64,000 nt of DNA from Nitrospira sp. (lineage in GTDB: Bacteria; Nitrospirota; Nitrospiria; Nitrospirales; Nitrospiraceae), in NCBI GenBank assembly GCA_024760525.1, contig CP060500.1, forward strand, positions 1 to 64,000. The letters run 5' to 3'. The notes beneath the pieces were generated by a model that worked only from the letters and a program-made list of their open reading frames with translations, had not been told where the DNA came from and searched no databases. This document shows, one piece after another, positions 26,664-35,230 of this stretch (within the stretch, counting starts at the first letter, position 1; each line of letters opens with the position of its first letter). The position numbers and the translations under genes were made by a program.

Positions 26664-27165
26664 TTTGTGTTCAAAGCGTTTTTTGGATGTCGGAACTTTT
26701 GCCCCTGGGATCTGGCGAGGGTCTCAGACGACTGGTTGAACACACACACAACTTCTGCGCCGATGTTCGATTGCCCATCAGATCTAGTGCACTGGAGATG
26801 CCTAACAGGCAGTGATGTTCCGTGCGATGCCCCCCTGTTTACTTGTAATAGATAAATCTGGCGTCGTGGACCTGGTTCGCACTTTACATGGCGGGTAAAC
26901 AGATCTCCGTCATGTTTACGACAAGAAATAGAAAGTTCTGGTATCTCGATGGGAGTGCTCCCACTGAAATCAATCGCTGTTACTTGGCTTCAGGGGAGCA
27001 AACATGGTCTTCAGGATACCTGATGGGGAGCTGTGGGTAGCCGAGCGGCAAGACTTTCCCCCGTGGGTTTGGCTTCGAGGTTCCTTGAACCGCTAAGGTT
27101 GCCGAAACCCGATCAGGGTTCGCTTCGTATCAGACGAAGCCTTGAATTACGTATGTAAGGGGACT
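26664..27165. other. 502-base intergenic region with operator and hairpins
   Basis: No gene found. It contains a variant operator at 26908-26923. Two stem-loops near the cytochrome stop, AACCC-GATCA-GGGTT (27106-27120) and GCTTCG-TATCAGA-CGAAGC (27122-27140), may end cytochrome transcription. Confidence 0.45.
26908..26923. promoter_or_regulatory. variant Crp/Fnr-type operator, CGTCATGTTTACGACA
   Basis: GTCAT with a 4-base centre and the weaker right arm ACGAC. The same right arm occurs in the site at 30858. It lies 245 bases upstream of the outer-membrane gene. Confidence 0.4.
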
Positions 27166-27642
27166 TCATTTGGCGAGGCTTCTCATATAGTGAACAAGCT
27201 GCCACACTTCCTCGTCTGACAAATCCGGGAAGGCCATCATCCCTGTGCCTGAAGAACCGTGTTTTGTGATCCAGAACAGTTGCCCGTCAGAGATCTCACG
27301 CATCATGGCACTGCATGTGAAATCGCGCGCTGGCGGCATCATTCCGCCGCTGACCGATCCTTTCCCCTCTCCCCGCTTGCCGTGACACAGCGCGCAGGCC
27401 ATGGGCTTCGCATCGTGGAGATACAGTCCTTTTCCTGCCTGGAGGACATCGCTGGAGGCAGGAAACGGGTTCGGCTTAGTTAAAATGTCTTCCGGAGCGG
27501 TGGCGGTTTTCCTCGGCTGGACGCAGGAGCTGTTCAGCCCTCCCTCGGAGTCGCCCGCTGTGGCCTGCTGGGTGAACGGCATTATCCAGATGATTACGAC
27601 CATTGTTGCTATCATGTTCAGTTGTGTCCTCATTGAATTCAT
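27166..27642 (-). CDS. mono-haem c-type cytochrome, periplasmic
   Basis: 158 aa with a signal peptide (residues 1-29). Haem attachment CALCH is near residue 83 and GKRGEGKG follows. The Met ligand is in GTGMMAFPDLSDEEVWQLVH, as in class I cytochromes c. AAAGGAG stands before ATG 27642. It probably carries electrons in the periplasm for the neighbouring redox proteins. Confidence 0.88.
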   Translation of the reverse strand: MNSMRTQLNMIATMVVIIWIMPFTQQATAGDSEGGLNSSCVQPRKTATAPEDILTKPNPFPASSDVLQAGKGLYLHDAKPMACALCHGKRGEGKGSVSGGMMPPARDFTCSAMMREISDGQLFWITKHGSSGTGMMAFPDLSDEEVWQLVHYMRSLAK

Positions 27643-27909
27643 CGCGCACTCCTTTTGTTACAGAAGCCTGTGTAGGTATTCTGTTGAGCCCGAGCACCTT
27701 CGACCTAAATCAGTCCTCAGGGTGATCGTTGATCTCCGTGGAACTTTCCATTTGTGGTCCTTCAGGGCCACCTCCCGATCATGATCGGCAATGGATGCGG
27801 AGCGTGCATTCGACACCCACCGGCGGATGCCCGGCCCTCTCAGGCTTCGGATAGAATGACTCGATGATTGCCGCAAGTCCCCTCACACGGAATGACATGA
27901 TCCTTCTTA

Positions 27910-28419
27910 TCAAGAAACCGCTCGAGGCGGTACCTTCCAATGAGATCTTGTAAAGTGGCACGTATATCCGTGGGGATTTCGCTCGAGATAATCCTGATGC
28001 CCAGGTTCCGCCACCCAAAATGGGCCTGCGGGCCGAACCTCTGTGACTACCTTGCCAGGCCAGACCCCCGATCTATTGACATCTGCAATCATTTCCTCCG
28101 CAACGCGACGTTGCACCTCTGACGTGTAGTAAATTCCCGATCGATACGACGGGCCTACATCGTTGCCCTGGCGATTCAACGTGGTGGGGTCGTGGATTTG
28201 AAAAAACACCTCAAGTAGACTGCGGAAAGTCAGCTTGCCAGGGTCAAACACCACTTCAATGGCTTCTGCGTGAGTTCCATGGTTACGGTAGGTGGCGTTC
28301 GGCACATCGCCGCCGCTATAGCCCACCCGAGTCGAGAGCACCCCTGGCAGCTTGCGAATGAGATCTTGCATGCCCCAGAAACAGCCGCCAGCTAGTATGG
28401 TCGTCTCCATCTGACTCAT
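27910..28419 (-). CDS. msrA: peptide methionine sulfoxide reductase MsrA
   Basis: 169 aa. The catalytic motif is GGCFWGMQDL (Cys near residue 13 of the chosen start), then GYSGGDVPNATYRNHGTHAE and FFQIHDPTTLNRQGNDVGPS, all standard for MsrA. It reduces the S-epimer of Met-sulfoxide in proteins. ATG 28419 follows GAGGAGC, which decides against an in-frame start at 28446. The partner MsrB is encoded 3 kb away on the opposite strand. Confidence 0.94.
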   Translation of the reverse strand: MSQMETTILAGGCFWGMQDLIRKLPGVLSTRVGYSGGDVPNATYRNHGTHAEAIEVVFDPGKLTFRSLLEVFFQIHDPTTLNRQGNDVGPSYRSGIYYTSEVQRRVAEEMIADVNRSGVWPGKVVTEVRPAGPFWVAEPGHQDYLERNPHGYTCHFTRSHWKVPPRAVS

Positions 28420-28595
28420 CTGATGCTCCTCATCTCTTTCAAGCAAACGTAAATTCGGCGTTCATTGCTCTAAGAGACTCAAATGATGAAGCATTGAAGT
28501 TTTGACGGTTTTGGCCTATCGAGAAACACATGACCATTCTGTACCCCACAGACATAACAGGTAGCATGGACTCCACCATAAAGAGAGCGCTGTCC

Positions 28596-30074
28596 TCACG
28601 TACCGCAGAACGTTTGATAACAGGCCGTCACTTCAGTAGGTGCGGGGGCGACATAGGCATGGAGCTCCGGATCTTCATCAAACGGTCGAGTCACGGCTTT
28701 CAACAGCCGATCGAATGGTGCAAGGTCAGCATGGTCTGTAGCAGCGGTCAGCGCTTCCTCAACACGATGATTCCGTGGAATGTACAGCGGGTTTGTGTGC
28801 CGCATAGATGCAGCCTGTGCCTCCGCTCCAACGCACTCACGATCAAGACGCATGCGCCACCGCTTCAGCCACAACGAGAGGACTGAAGGCTCATGAAACA
28901 TGGCCTGAAGCGGACGGACGTTCCCCTCCGCTGCGTCGGCGAGGTATCGCCAGGCGAGCGTGTAATCGGCGCCTTGTGTGTGGAGCAATGCCAACCATTC
29001 CTCGGCGAGCGCGTCGTCCCCTTGCTCGCTCGTGGAAAGGCCGAGCTTCTTCCGAAGGCCTGTAAGCCAATAGTCGTGGTAGCGAGCCGGAAAAGTTTCC
29101 AGGACCTCGATGAGCGGGTGGACGACAGGTTTGCCGGAAACAGTATTCATCAACGGAGCAATGGCTTCGGCAAGACGTGCCAAATTCCATCGCAGGATGT
29201 GCGGCTGGTTGTGATAGGCATACCGACCCTGCGAGTCGATTGAACTAAACACCGCATGTGGGTCGTACGCCTCCATAAACGCACAGGGTCCGTAATCGAT
29301 GGTCTCGCCGGAGATCGTCGTGTTGTCTGTATTCATCACGCCATGGATGAAACCGACCAACATCCAGCGAGCGACAAGACTCGCCTGTCGGTCAGCCACG
29401 GCCCGGAACCATTCCTGATACCGATGAGGATGGTCGGTGAGCTGAGGATCGTGCCGTCGGATCGCATAGTCCACGAGTCGTTGTACCTGGCGTGGTTCCT
29501 CACGCGCCGCGAAGAATTCAAAGGTGCCAATTCGCAGATGACTGGCCGCGACGCGGGTCAATATAGCCCCCGGCAACGGACGCTCACGAAAAACTGGTTC
29601 GCCTGTCCAGACCGCGGCGAGTGCGCGAGTGGTCGGAATACCCATGGCATGCATGAATTCTCCGATGAGGTATTCCCGGAGCACCGGGCCCACCGCCGCT
29701 TTCCCATCTCCACCGCGAGAAAAGGGGGTCGGCCCCGATCCTTTAAAGGCCAGATCTCTACGACGGCCGTCTTCCCCCAATACCTCACCCAGGAGCAAGG
29801 CCCGACCATCGCCGAGTTGTGGAGCGAAGTTCCCAAACTGATGGCCTGCGTAGGCTTGGGCAATAGGCGTTGCGCCGGCTGGAATTTCATTCCCGGAAAG
29901 TATTGCACTGCCCATTGGGCTATTCAGCACTTCCATCGACAGGTTCAACTGAACGCCTAGGTTCGTATTCAATCGAAGAAGCTTTGGCGAAGGGACCTTG
30001 GTAGGTTGCCAGGGAACATACGTGCCTTCGAGTTCCCTGGCATAGGTGTTGTCAAATTGAATGTGCACAATCAT
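28596..30074 (-). CDS. selO: SelO (YdiU) protein adenylyltransferase
   Basis: 492 aa pseudokinase that transfers AMP to proteins during redox stress. Typical segments are FDNTYARELEGTYVPW at the start, AYAGHQFGNFAPQLGDGRA, LAFKGSGPTPFSRGGDGKA, NTDNTTISGETIDYGPCAFM and the C-terminal end YQTFCGT, with the conserved Cys near the end (Sec or Cys in the family). ATG 30074 fits the family length; a TTG at 30107 would add 11 residues. It lies between msrA and a cytochrome P460 gene. Confidence 0.92.
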   Translation of the reverse strand: MIVHIQFDNTYARELEGTYVPWQPTKVPSPKLLRLNTNLGVQLNLSMEVLNSPMGSAILSGNEIPAGATPIAQAYAGHQFGNFAPQLGDGRALLLGEVLGEDGRRRDLAFKGSGPTPFSRGGDGKAAVGPVLREYLIGEFMHAMGIPTTRALAAVWTGEPVFRERPLPGAILTRVAASHLRIGTFEFFAAREEPRQVQRLVDYAIRRHDPQLTDHPHRYQEWFRAVADRQASLVARWMLVGFIHGVMNTDNTTISGETIDYGPCAFMEAYDPHAVFSSIDSQGRYAYHNQPHILRWNLARLAEAIAPLMNTVSGKPVVHPLIEVLETFPARYHDYWLTGLRKKLGLSTSEQGDDALAEEWLALLHTQGADYTLAWRYLADAAEGNVRPLQAMFHEPSVLSLWLKRWRMRLDRECVGAEAQAASMRHTNPLYIPRNHRVEEALTAATDHADLAPFDRLLKAVTRPFDEDPELHAYVAPAPTEVTACYQTFCGT

Positions 30075-30147
30075 GAGGAAAATGGATGAGACATTGCCTT
30101 CCGCCAACCATCCTCTTGAGGGTCACGGCACGATCATCTGTCTTGAG

Positions 30148-30759
30148 CTATTGTTTTTGCAAAATAGGGTAGCCAAGGGTGTAGATCCATTTGTCCGCTT
30201 CTGCCGCATTGGCCGAAGCCATTCCTCGTGCAGGAATGTGGCAGGGAACACATTCGACTTTGTAGTTCTTCGTGACGGAGTGACCCATGTCGCCCTTATT
30301 AAAGAGACCCCAGGCCCACCCATCTCCCCATACCATGGAATCTTTATACCGTCCCTTTGTATCGCGCACGAGCACAAACCAACCTTTGAGAGTGGTGGCA
30401 TGACCGACTGCGGGCCCCGTGGTCATCGCCATCGTTTCGGCATTTAAGAGTTCCTTCACCAACACCGCGCCGTCCGGGAACTGTCCCGTCTTCTTATAGT
30501 GGGCAATCGTTGATGGCTGCGTATACACCGTGTGATACTCGTGGAGGCCGGGCCCATTTTTTTCCAATTTCTCATCAGTGTTGGCGTGAGCCCAGGTACC
30601 GAGCGTGGGCCATTCTGTGTAGTTGTCTGGCACGCGCAAAGCTCCCGTGGCGACGTCGACGTTCGGTGCGAACGGTTTTTCTTGTTCTGCAATGGATAAT
30701 CCGGTCAGCCCTATAGCCCCGCATGCAAGAAAAAGAACTCCGAAAAGTAGTCGATTCAT
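30148..30759 (-). CDS. cytochrome P460-type protein 1
   Basis: 203 aa. Signal peptide at 1-25. The P460 domain shows VPDNYTEWPTLGTWAHAN, HEYHTVYTQPSTI, FPDGAVLVKEL, and the haem site CVPCH near residue 177. P460 cytochromes convert hydroxylamine and NO; some members instead serve as c'-beta cytochromes that bind NO. The Lys crosslink expected for true P460 cannot be assigned here. ATG 30759 follows AAGGTGGG. A GTCAT-N4-type operator lies 99 bases upstream. Confidence 0.87.
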   Translation of the reverse strand: MNRLLFGVLFLACGAIGLTGLSIAEQEKPFAPNVDVATGALRVPDNYTEWPTLGTWAHANTDEKLEKNGPGLHEYHTVYTQPSTIAHYKKTGQFPDGAVLVKELLNAETMAMTTGPAVGHATTLKGWFVLVRDTKGRYKDSMVWGDGWAWGLFNKGDMGHSVTKNYKVECVPCHIPARGMASANAAEADKWIYTLGYPILQKQ

Positions 30760-30857
30760 GATTCCCACCTTTCATCAATAATGACTGTTAGCTCCATTCC
30801 GAACATACGAAATGGGAGAATGCCAACACAATTCTATTCTTTACTCTTTCGCTTTTC

Positions 30858-30873
30858 TGTCATCTAGACGACA
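30858..30873. promoter_or_regulatory. Crp/Fnr-type operator 2, TGTCATCTAGACGACA
   Basis: Left arm TGTCAT and right arm ACGACA (one mismatch) around CTAG, 99 bases before the P460-1 start. Confidence 0.62.
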
Positions 30874-31194
30874 AACCCGGTAGGTCTCTGGCAGGAATGA
30901 TATCAAGTGCCGCAACCCCGGCAATATGTATTTCTCAGAAGACCTCAAGGTGACGTTCGGTGATATACCGCGTCCATTTTCCTGGAGATATCGTGCCCTG
31001 TTGTCTGGGTAACCCTCCTATCTAATCGAGAGCTCATCACATCTCAGCTTGGTGGTAGCCCTCAGGAGCAACTGGCTCGCCCTGCAGCAATACCCTGCAG
31101 TAATACAATGTCTTTATCCCAAGAGAGCCGTCACGCGCTGACGCGGGATGAGGGCATGATCGCAAACCCCTGATGTGCGCATATTGATCATGAT

Positions 31195-31210
31195 GGTCAT
31201 CTAGATGACA
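31195..31210. promoter_or_regulatory. Crp/Fnr-type operator 3, GGTCATCTAGATGACA
   Basis: GTCAT-CTAG-ATGAC, perfect in the inner 14 bases, 182 bases before the msrB start. It shares the CTAG centre with site 2. Confidence 0.62.
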
Positions 31211-31391
31211 GACAGGTTCAAAGAAAATGACGTATGACAGTGCGCAGTCAGCCTAATAGTTGAGCTAGAGAATTGTGGCCGGAGCGACCAGGCCCATAGG
31301 AGAAAGGGCACATAGATCTGTGCGCTCTGATGTCCACTGGTAGAAGAAAGTACCGGAGGGTGTAACTCTCTGTACGACCAAGGGAGTATTC

Positions 31392-31907
31392 ATGGAAGGA
31401 CAGGAATATCACAAAGCACATGATGTGCCATCGATTGCCACCCTCACATGGAGTGAGGTGACGCACCTGGCCAAACACGGCAATCCATCCCCGCCCCGCC
31501 GTGTCGAGAAGACCGAGGCCCAGTGGCGTGAACTGCTGACCGACAAGCAATTTCGGATCACCCGTCTGAAGGGGACCGAACGGGCCCACAGCTCGGAGCT
31601 CTGCCAACTGTTTGAACCGGGCCGGTACGAGTGCCTTTGTTGCGGCACAGAGCTCTTTGATGCTACGACCAAGTATCAAAGCCATACGGGGTGGCCTAGT
31701 TTCACGCAGCCGGTCTCGCCAGGAGTCGTCGCCTATCATCAGGATACTAGCCACGGCACGCACCGAATCGAGGTGACCTGCAATGTGTGCGATGCGCACC
31801 TCGGCCATGTGTTCCCCGATGGACCAGAGCCGTCAGGGTTGCGATTTTGCATCAATGCCATCTCCCTGCACAAAATTTCTATGCGCGAGCGAGGCCGGCT
31901 CTTGTAG
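31392..31907 (+). CDS. msrB: peptide methionine sulfoxide reductase MsrB
   Basis: 171 aa. Zinc Cys pairs CLCC and CNVC, the substrate segment SHTGWPSFTQPV, and the catalytic RFCINAISL. It reduces the R-epimer of Met-sulfoxide. The N-terminal extension of about 45 residues before TEAQWRELLT is longer than in minimal MsrB and has no clear signal peptide. ATG 31392 follows AGGGAG. A GTCAT-type operator lies 182 bases upstream. Confidence 0.94.
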   Translation: MEGQEYHKAHDVPSIATLTWSEVTHLAKHGNPSPPRRVEKTEAQWRELLTDKQFRITRLKGTERAHSSELCQLFEPGRYECLCCGTELFDATTKYQSHTGWPSFTQPVSPGVVAYHQDTSHGTHRIEVTCNVCDAHLGHVFPDGPEPSGLRFCINAISLHKISMRERGRLL

Positions 31908-32127
31908 CAGATGAGGAAGTGCGTCCACACAACCGAAGCAGGCATTGAGGGTCGACTGATCGATGGCAGTAGCCATTGATTCCAGGAAAGGCCGAGAGTC
32001 GGCGGCCATCAGAAGAATGGCCCTGGTGGTCACATGTGGGTCATAGGGTGGCGCACAGGAAGAATGGCGATTTGAGGGACGACCGCATACACACAGGCAT
32101 GATTCATTAATCAGAGGAGGTCTGAAT

Positions 32128-33447
32128 ATGACGACTCACCAGAACCAGTTTCTGTATATCCAAACAAACGACATCCGTGAGGGACAAAATGCGGTGTTGG
32201 GCTATAACCGAAACGATGATGGCACGCTGGATCCGTTGCCAGGAAATCCGTTCTATACAGGAGGCACGGGCATCAACAATGACACCCATGGCAAGCTCGG
32301 CCCACATGACAACGACACCCCGCTGATTGTCAGCCAGGACGGGAAGCGTCTCTTTACGGTCAACACACACAGCAATACCATTGCCGTCTTCGATATTCAG
32401 CCCGATGGATCGTTACGGCATGTGAAGGAATCGCCGTTTCCGTCGCACGGTGTCGCCCCCAATAGTCTCTCGCTCAGTGGCATGACGCTGCTCGTGTCAA
32501 ACCGGAATGAGGACTATCACCAGATTGAGGCGTTGCGTGGTGCAGCGAAAGCCAGCTACGTCTCGTTCACTGTAGAAAACACCGGTGCGTTACGATTTGT
32601 ATCCAAAATTGATGTCGAGGACTCACAGAAACCGACCCAAGTCTACGTTCCCCAGTCCAACCCCCAGGTTGGGTTTGGCAATGACTTTCAGGTCGATGTG
32701 GATTTCGACGGTGAAGGAACGAGATCGTTTCTGGCTGGCACCAAGCCGAGCGTGCAGGGGCAACTCCATGTCTTTCAGGTGGGGCGAGATGGCCGGCTCA
32801 CTGAGCGAGGTCGTATGCAGTTACCCGAGACGAATGCCGGCTACAAGTACAAGGGCATGGACGGCGTTCCGTCGATGCCTTTAGGTATCTGGGCGCATCC
32901 GACAGAATCATTGCTGTATGTGGGCTTCGTGACGCGAAACGAGCTCGGTGTCTACCGTTTTACTCAGGACGGCGAAATGACGTTCTTGGGGTCTGTTGAA
33001 AATAGCGGTCAGGATATTTGCTGGTTGCTCACCAACAAAAAAGGGACGCGTCTCTATACGGTGAACAATCTTCCACGGTCTGACAAGGATGACAAAGCCC
33101 CCACAGTGAGCACCTACGACATTTCCGGCGTACACGCGGTGAAACCCGTTGAAATCAGCCGACTGCAACTTCCTCACCCAGGGGGGTGGTTTATCAATAA
33201 TCGCATGTTTAGCCAGCCGGGAAGTACCGCGTTCCAATGTGCGCTGTCTCCAGAGGAGACGTTTCTCTACGTGATCTGCCAACGGATCAATCAAACTGAT
33301 GAGAACAAGAGCGAAGAGGGCAATATCCTGCACAGCCTGCTCTTAGACAAAAATGGGATTCCATCGATTGCGCACTCACGGCATCTTAGCCAAGACGGGG
33401 TGCACTATCGTTCCCGCCCGCAGGGGATTGTGACGCTTAATCGCTAA
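32128..33447 (+). CDS. beta-propeller protein, lactonase family-like
   Basis: 439 aa of repeated propeller blades, for example GKRLFTVNTHSNTIAVFDIQ, LYVGFVTRNELGVYRFT, and LYTVNNLP near the end of the repeats. The order and the blade motifs resemble the 7-bladed 6-phosphogluconolactonase-like (YbhE/lactonase) family. No signal peptide is seen. Its substrate here is unknown, as most members in this branch lack a tested function. AGAGGAGG stands before ATG 32128. Confidence 0.75.
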   Translation: MTTHQNQFLYIQTNDIREGQNAVLGYNRNDDGTLDPLPGNPFYTGGTGINNDTHGKLGPHDNDTPLIVSQDGKRLFTVNTHSNTIAVFDIQPDGSLRHVKESPFPSHGVAPNSLSLSGMTLLVSNRNEDYHQIEALRGAAKASYVSFTVENTGALRFVSKIDVEDSQKPTQVYVPQSNPQVGFGNDFQVDVDFDGEGTRSFLAGTKPSVQGQLHVFQVGRDGRLTERGRMQLPETNAGYKYKGMDGVPSMPLGIWAHPTESLLYVGFVTRNELGVYRFTQDGEMTFLGSVENSGQDICWLLTNKKGTRLYTVNNLPRSDKDDKAPTVSTYDISGVHAVKPVEISRLQLPHPGGWFINNRMFSQPGSTAFQCALSPEETFLYVICQRINQTDENKSEEGNILHSLLLDKNGIPSIAHSRHLSQDGVHYRSRPQGIVTLNR

Positions 33448-33631
33448 TGTTCCAAGTCCATGGCAACGCGGGAGTTCTCCACGTTGACAGCCGGGCAGAC
33501 ATGACCAGAAGCATCCATGGGCTTGGTATCGATAAGACGATGCAAAGGACGCTCTAACGCATGTTGAGGGGTTCACGAAGAGGAGTGCGTCCCACTCCAC
33601 CATGGAATAGGCAGAAGGCGACGGGATGCGC

Positions 33632-34372
33632 CTATTTTGTTCTGGCGTACATGGGTGGGTACTGTGCCGGAGACGACCAAAGGCTGGTGTCACGTCCCTC
33701 GGCAACTCCTCCGACGATCTGCCTCAACGCATCCAGCGACCGAAGGCAGATGTAGGCCCGTGAATAGGCAATGACGTTCTGAGCACGAAGATCGTTCAGG
33801 ATTGGCGTCACGTTTGATCGGGCAGCCAGAACGATCTCAGAGAGATCTTGATGCGTCAGCCGGATGTCAAGGGCATACCCTGAATGGTGTGGGCAGGGCT
33901 TTCCTCCAAAACACATGAGGTCAAGAAGTACCGCCACAATTCGCTTCTCTAGTGGTGCGATAAAGTGCCACTGGAGTCGACGATCAAGAAACTGAAACTG
34001 AAGAGCGTAAATCTCTAATAGTATCTGGCGTAGAGCCTCATCCTGGCGCACAGCTGTCTCTATGGCGACACGGTCCAGTTCGAGAACGTGGGTTTCTCCA
34101 CTCGCAATGGCAACTCCGTTTTGGTCGAAACTCGCGGGACAGAACGGAAGGTCTCCAAAGATCGAGGCTTCCCCCAGCAGTGCACGAGTGGCATGGTGAC
34201 CGTCTGCTTGGGTCGCTCCTAAGCGCACATATCCGGACTTGACGATATGCACTTTCCCCGGAATGAATGCCCCAGAGATCAGCGCCTTGTCCTTTAACAC
34301 GTATCGCCGGGCAGTTCGGAGACGTCCTGCAACCATCAGAAAGTCTGTCGCCAGTGAGGCTGGGATTTGCAT
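33632..34372 (-). CDS. Crp/Fnr-family transcription regulator
   Basis: 246 aa. The N-terminal cyclic-nucleotide-binding-type fold (residues 1-130) has no FNR Cys set for a 4Fe-4S cluster, so it is unlikely to be a classical oxygen sensor. The HTH reads LTHQDLSEIVLAARSNVTPILNDL. Aligned with FNR, the recognition positions E-x-x-S-R are S-x-x-T-P. This fits the changed half-site GTCAT instead of TTGAT. A site at 34426-34441 lies between it and P460-2, so it probably controls itself. The C-terminal 30 residues after QIVGGVAEG are an unusual tail. Confidence 0.88.
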   Translation of the reverse strand: MQIPASLATDFLMVAGRLRTARRYVLKDKALISGAFIPGKVHIVKSGYVRLGATQADGHHATRALLGEASIFGDLPFCPASFDQNGVAIASGETHVLELDRVAIETAVRQDEALRQILLEIYALQFQFLDRRLQWHFIAPLEKRIVAVLLDLMCFGGKPCPHHSGYALDIRLTHQDLSEIVLAARSNVTPILNDLRAQNVIAYSRAYICLRSLDALRQIVGGVAEGRDTSLWSSPAQYPPMYARTK

Positions 34373-34425
34373 GTTAATAGGCGTTCAGTTTTGCAGCGAA
34401 TGTTTGTGCAATTTTATTGTCGTTT

Positions 34426-34441
34426 TGTCATTCAGATGACA
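34426..34441. promoter_or_regulatory. Crp/Fnr-type operator 4, TGTCATTCAGATGACA
   Basis: Perfect 6-bp arms around TCAG, between the divergent regulator (54 bases from its start) and P460-2 (70 bases before its start). Confidence 0.68.
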
Positions 34442-34510
34442 GTTCTTTGCCCGACGAACATGTACATGTAACGGCACGTTATATTCATCGTCTAATTTTA
34501 GGGAGGTTCT

Positions 34511-35146
34511 ATGCACAAAACAAGTGGTACTCGAACTGTACGTATCGTCTTAGCAGCAAGTGTTGCGCTTGGAGGAATGCTGTGGTCAACCGTCGGCAGC
34601 CTCAGCTCTGCAACAGCTGGTGCTCCCCCCGGCGCTCCCCCGTCCACAATACCTGGTGCGATTGAGTACACCCCTGAGGGCAAAATGAAAAGGCCGCCAT
34701 TTTCTGCCTTCCGGCATTGGGTGTACATTGGAACTCCTCTGACTCCGAACGATATGAACGATGGGAAGGCCAATTTCCCTGAGTTTCATAACGTCTACAT
34801 GGATCCAGAGGGTTTTGCGTACTACGAAAAGAACGGTAAATATCGAGACGGCACCGCGATCGTGAAAGAATTGGTCAGCGTTGGTGCAAAAGAAGCGGCC
34901 AGCGGTGCAGGGTATTTCCAAGGGGAATTTATTGGACTTGAAGTTTCCGTTAAGGATTCCAAGCTCCACTCGAAAGATCCCGGTAACTGGGGCTTCTACA
35001 GCTTCGGCCATTCGTACCCACTGAAAGACGTGTCAAAGCCGAACAAAATCGACGAGTGCAATAAATGCCATGAGACGAATGCCGTGGACTTTGTGTTCTC
35101 GCAGTATTACCCAGTACTGCGCGCGGCTAATCCCATGAAAAAGTAA
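34511..35146 (+). CDS. cytochrome P460-type protein 2
   Basis: 211 aa. The signal peptide (about 1-37, ending ATAG) is close in style to that of the truncated haemoglobin. The P460 domain has FRHWVYIGTPLTPNDMN, FPEFHNVYMDPEGF, YRDGTAIVKELV and the haem site CNKCH near residue 185. It diverges strongly from P460-1 and lacks close sequence identity outside the shared motifs. AGGGAGG is before ATG 34511. It is followed by a perfect hairpin. Confidence 0.87.
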   Translation: MHKTSGTRTVRIVLAASVALGGMLWSTVGSLSSATAGAPPGAPPSTIPGAIEYTPEGKMKRPPFSAFRHWVYIGTPLTPNDMNDGKANFPEFHNVYMDPEGFAYYEKNGKYRDGTAIVKELVSVGAKEAASGAGYFQGEFIGLEVSVKDSKLHSKDPGNWGFYSFGHSYPLKDVSKPNKIDECNKCHETNAVDFVFSQYYPVLRAANPMKK

Positions 35147-35163
35147 CAATCTGCTTGATCTGG

Positions 35164-35190
35164 TAACCGATGACTATAAGTCATCGGTTA
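35164..35190 (+). terminator. 12-bp perfect hairpin after P460-2
   Basis: TAACCGATGACT-ATA-AGTCATCGGTTA starts 18 bases after the stop codon. No T-run follows. It probably ends or stabilises the P460-2 transcript. It contains ATGAC...GTCAT in the opposite order to the operators and is therefore not counted as one. Confidence 0.55.
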
Positions 35191-35230
35191 TCCAGCTCCG
35201 CCAATTCTGTCATTTTCTTAAAGCGCGCCT

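Larger units (their letters stand above)
30760..31391. other. 632-base divergent control region
   Basis: Between P460-1 (minus strand) and msrB (plus strand). It holds operators at 30858-30873 and 31195-31210 but no gene. Confidence 0.6.

Noticed and set aside
29256..29960. Plus-strand frame opposite selO
   Set aside because: The minus strand encodes a complete SelO; the plus frame has no recognisable segments.
35164..35190. Another operator for the Crp/Fnr-type regulator
   Set aside because: The half-sites are in the opposite order (ATGAC...GTCAT) and the position behind a gene fits a hairpin in RNA.
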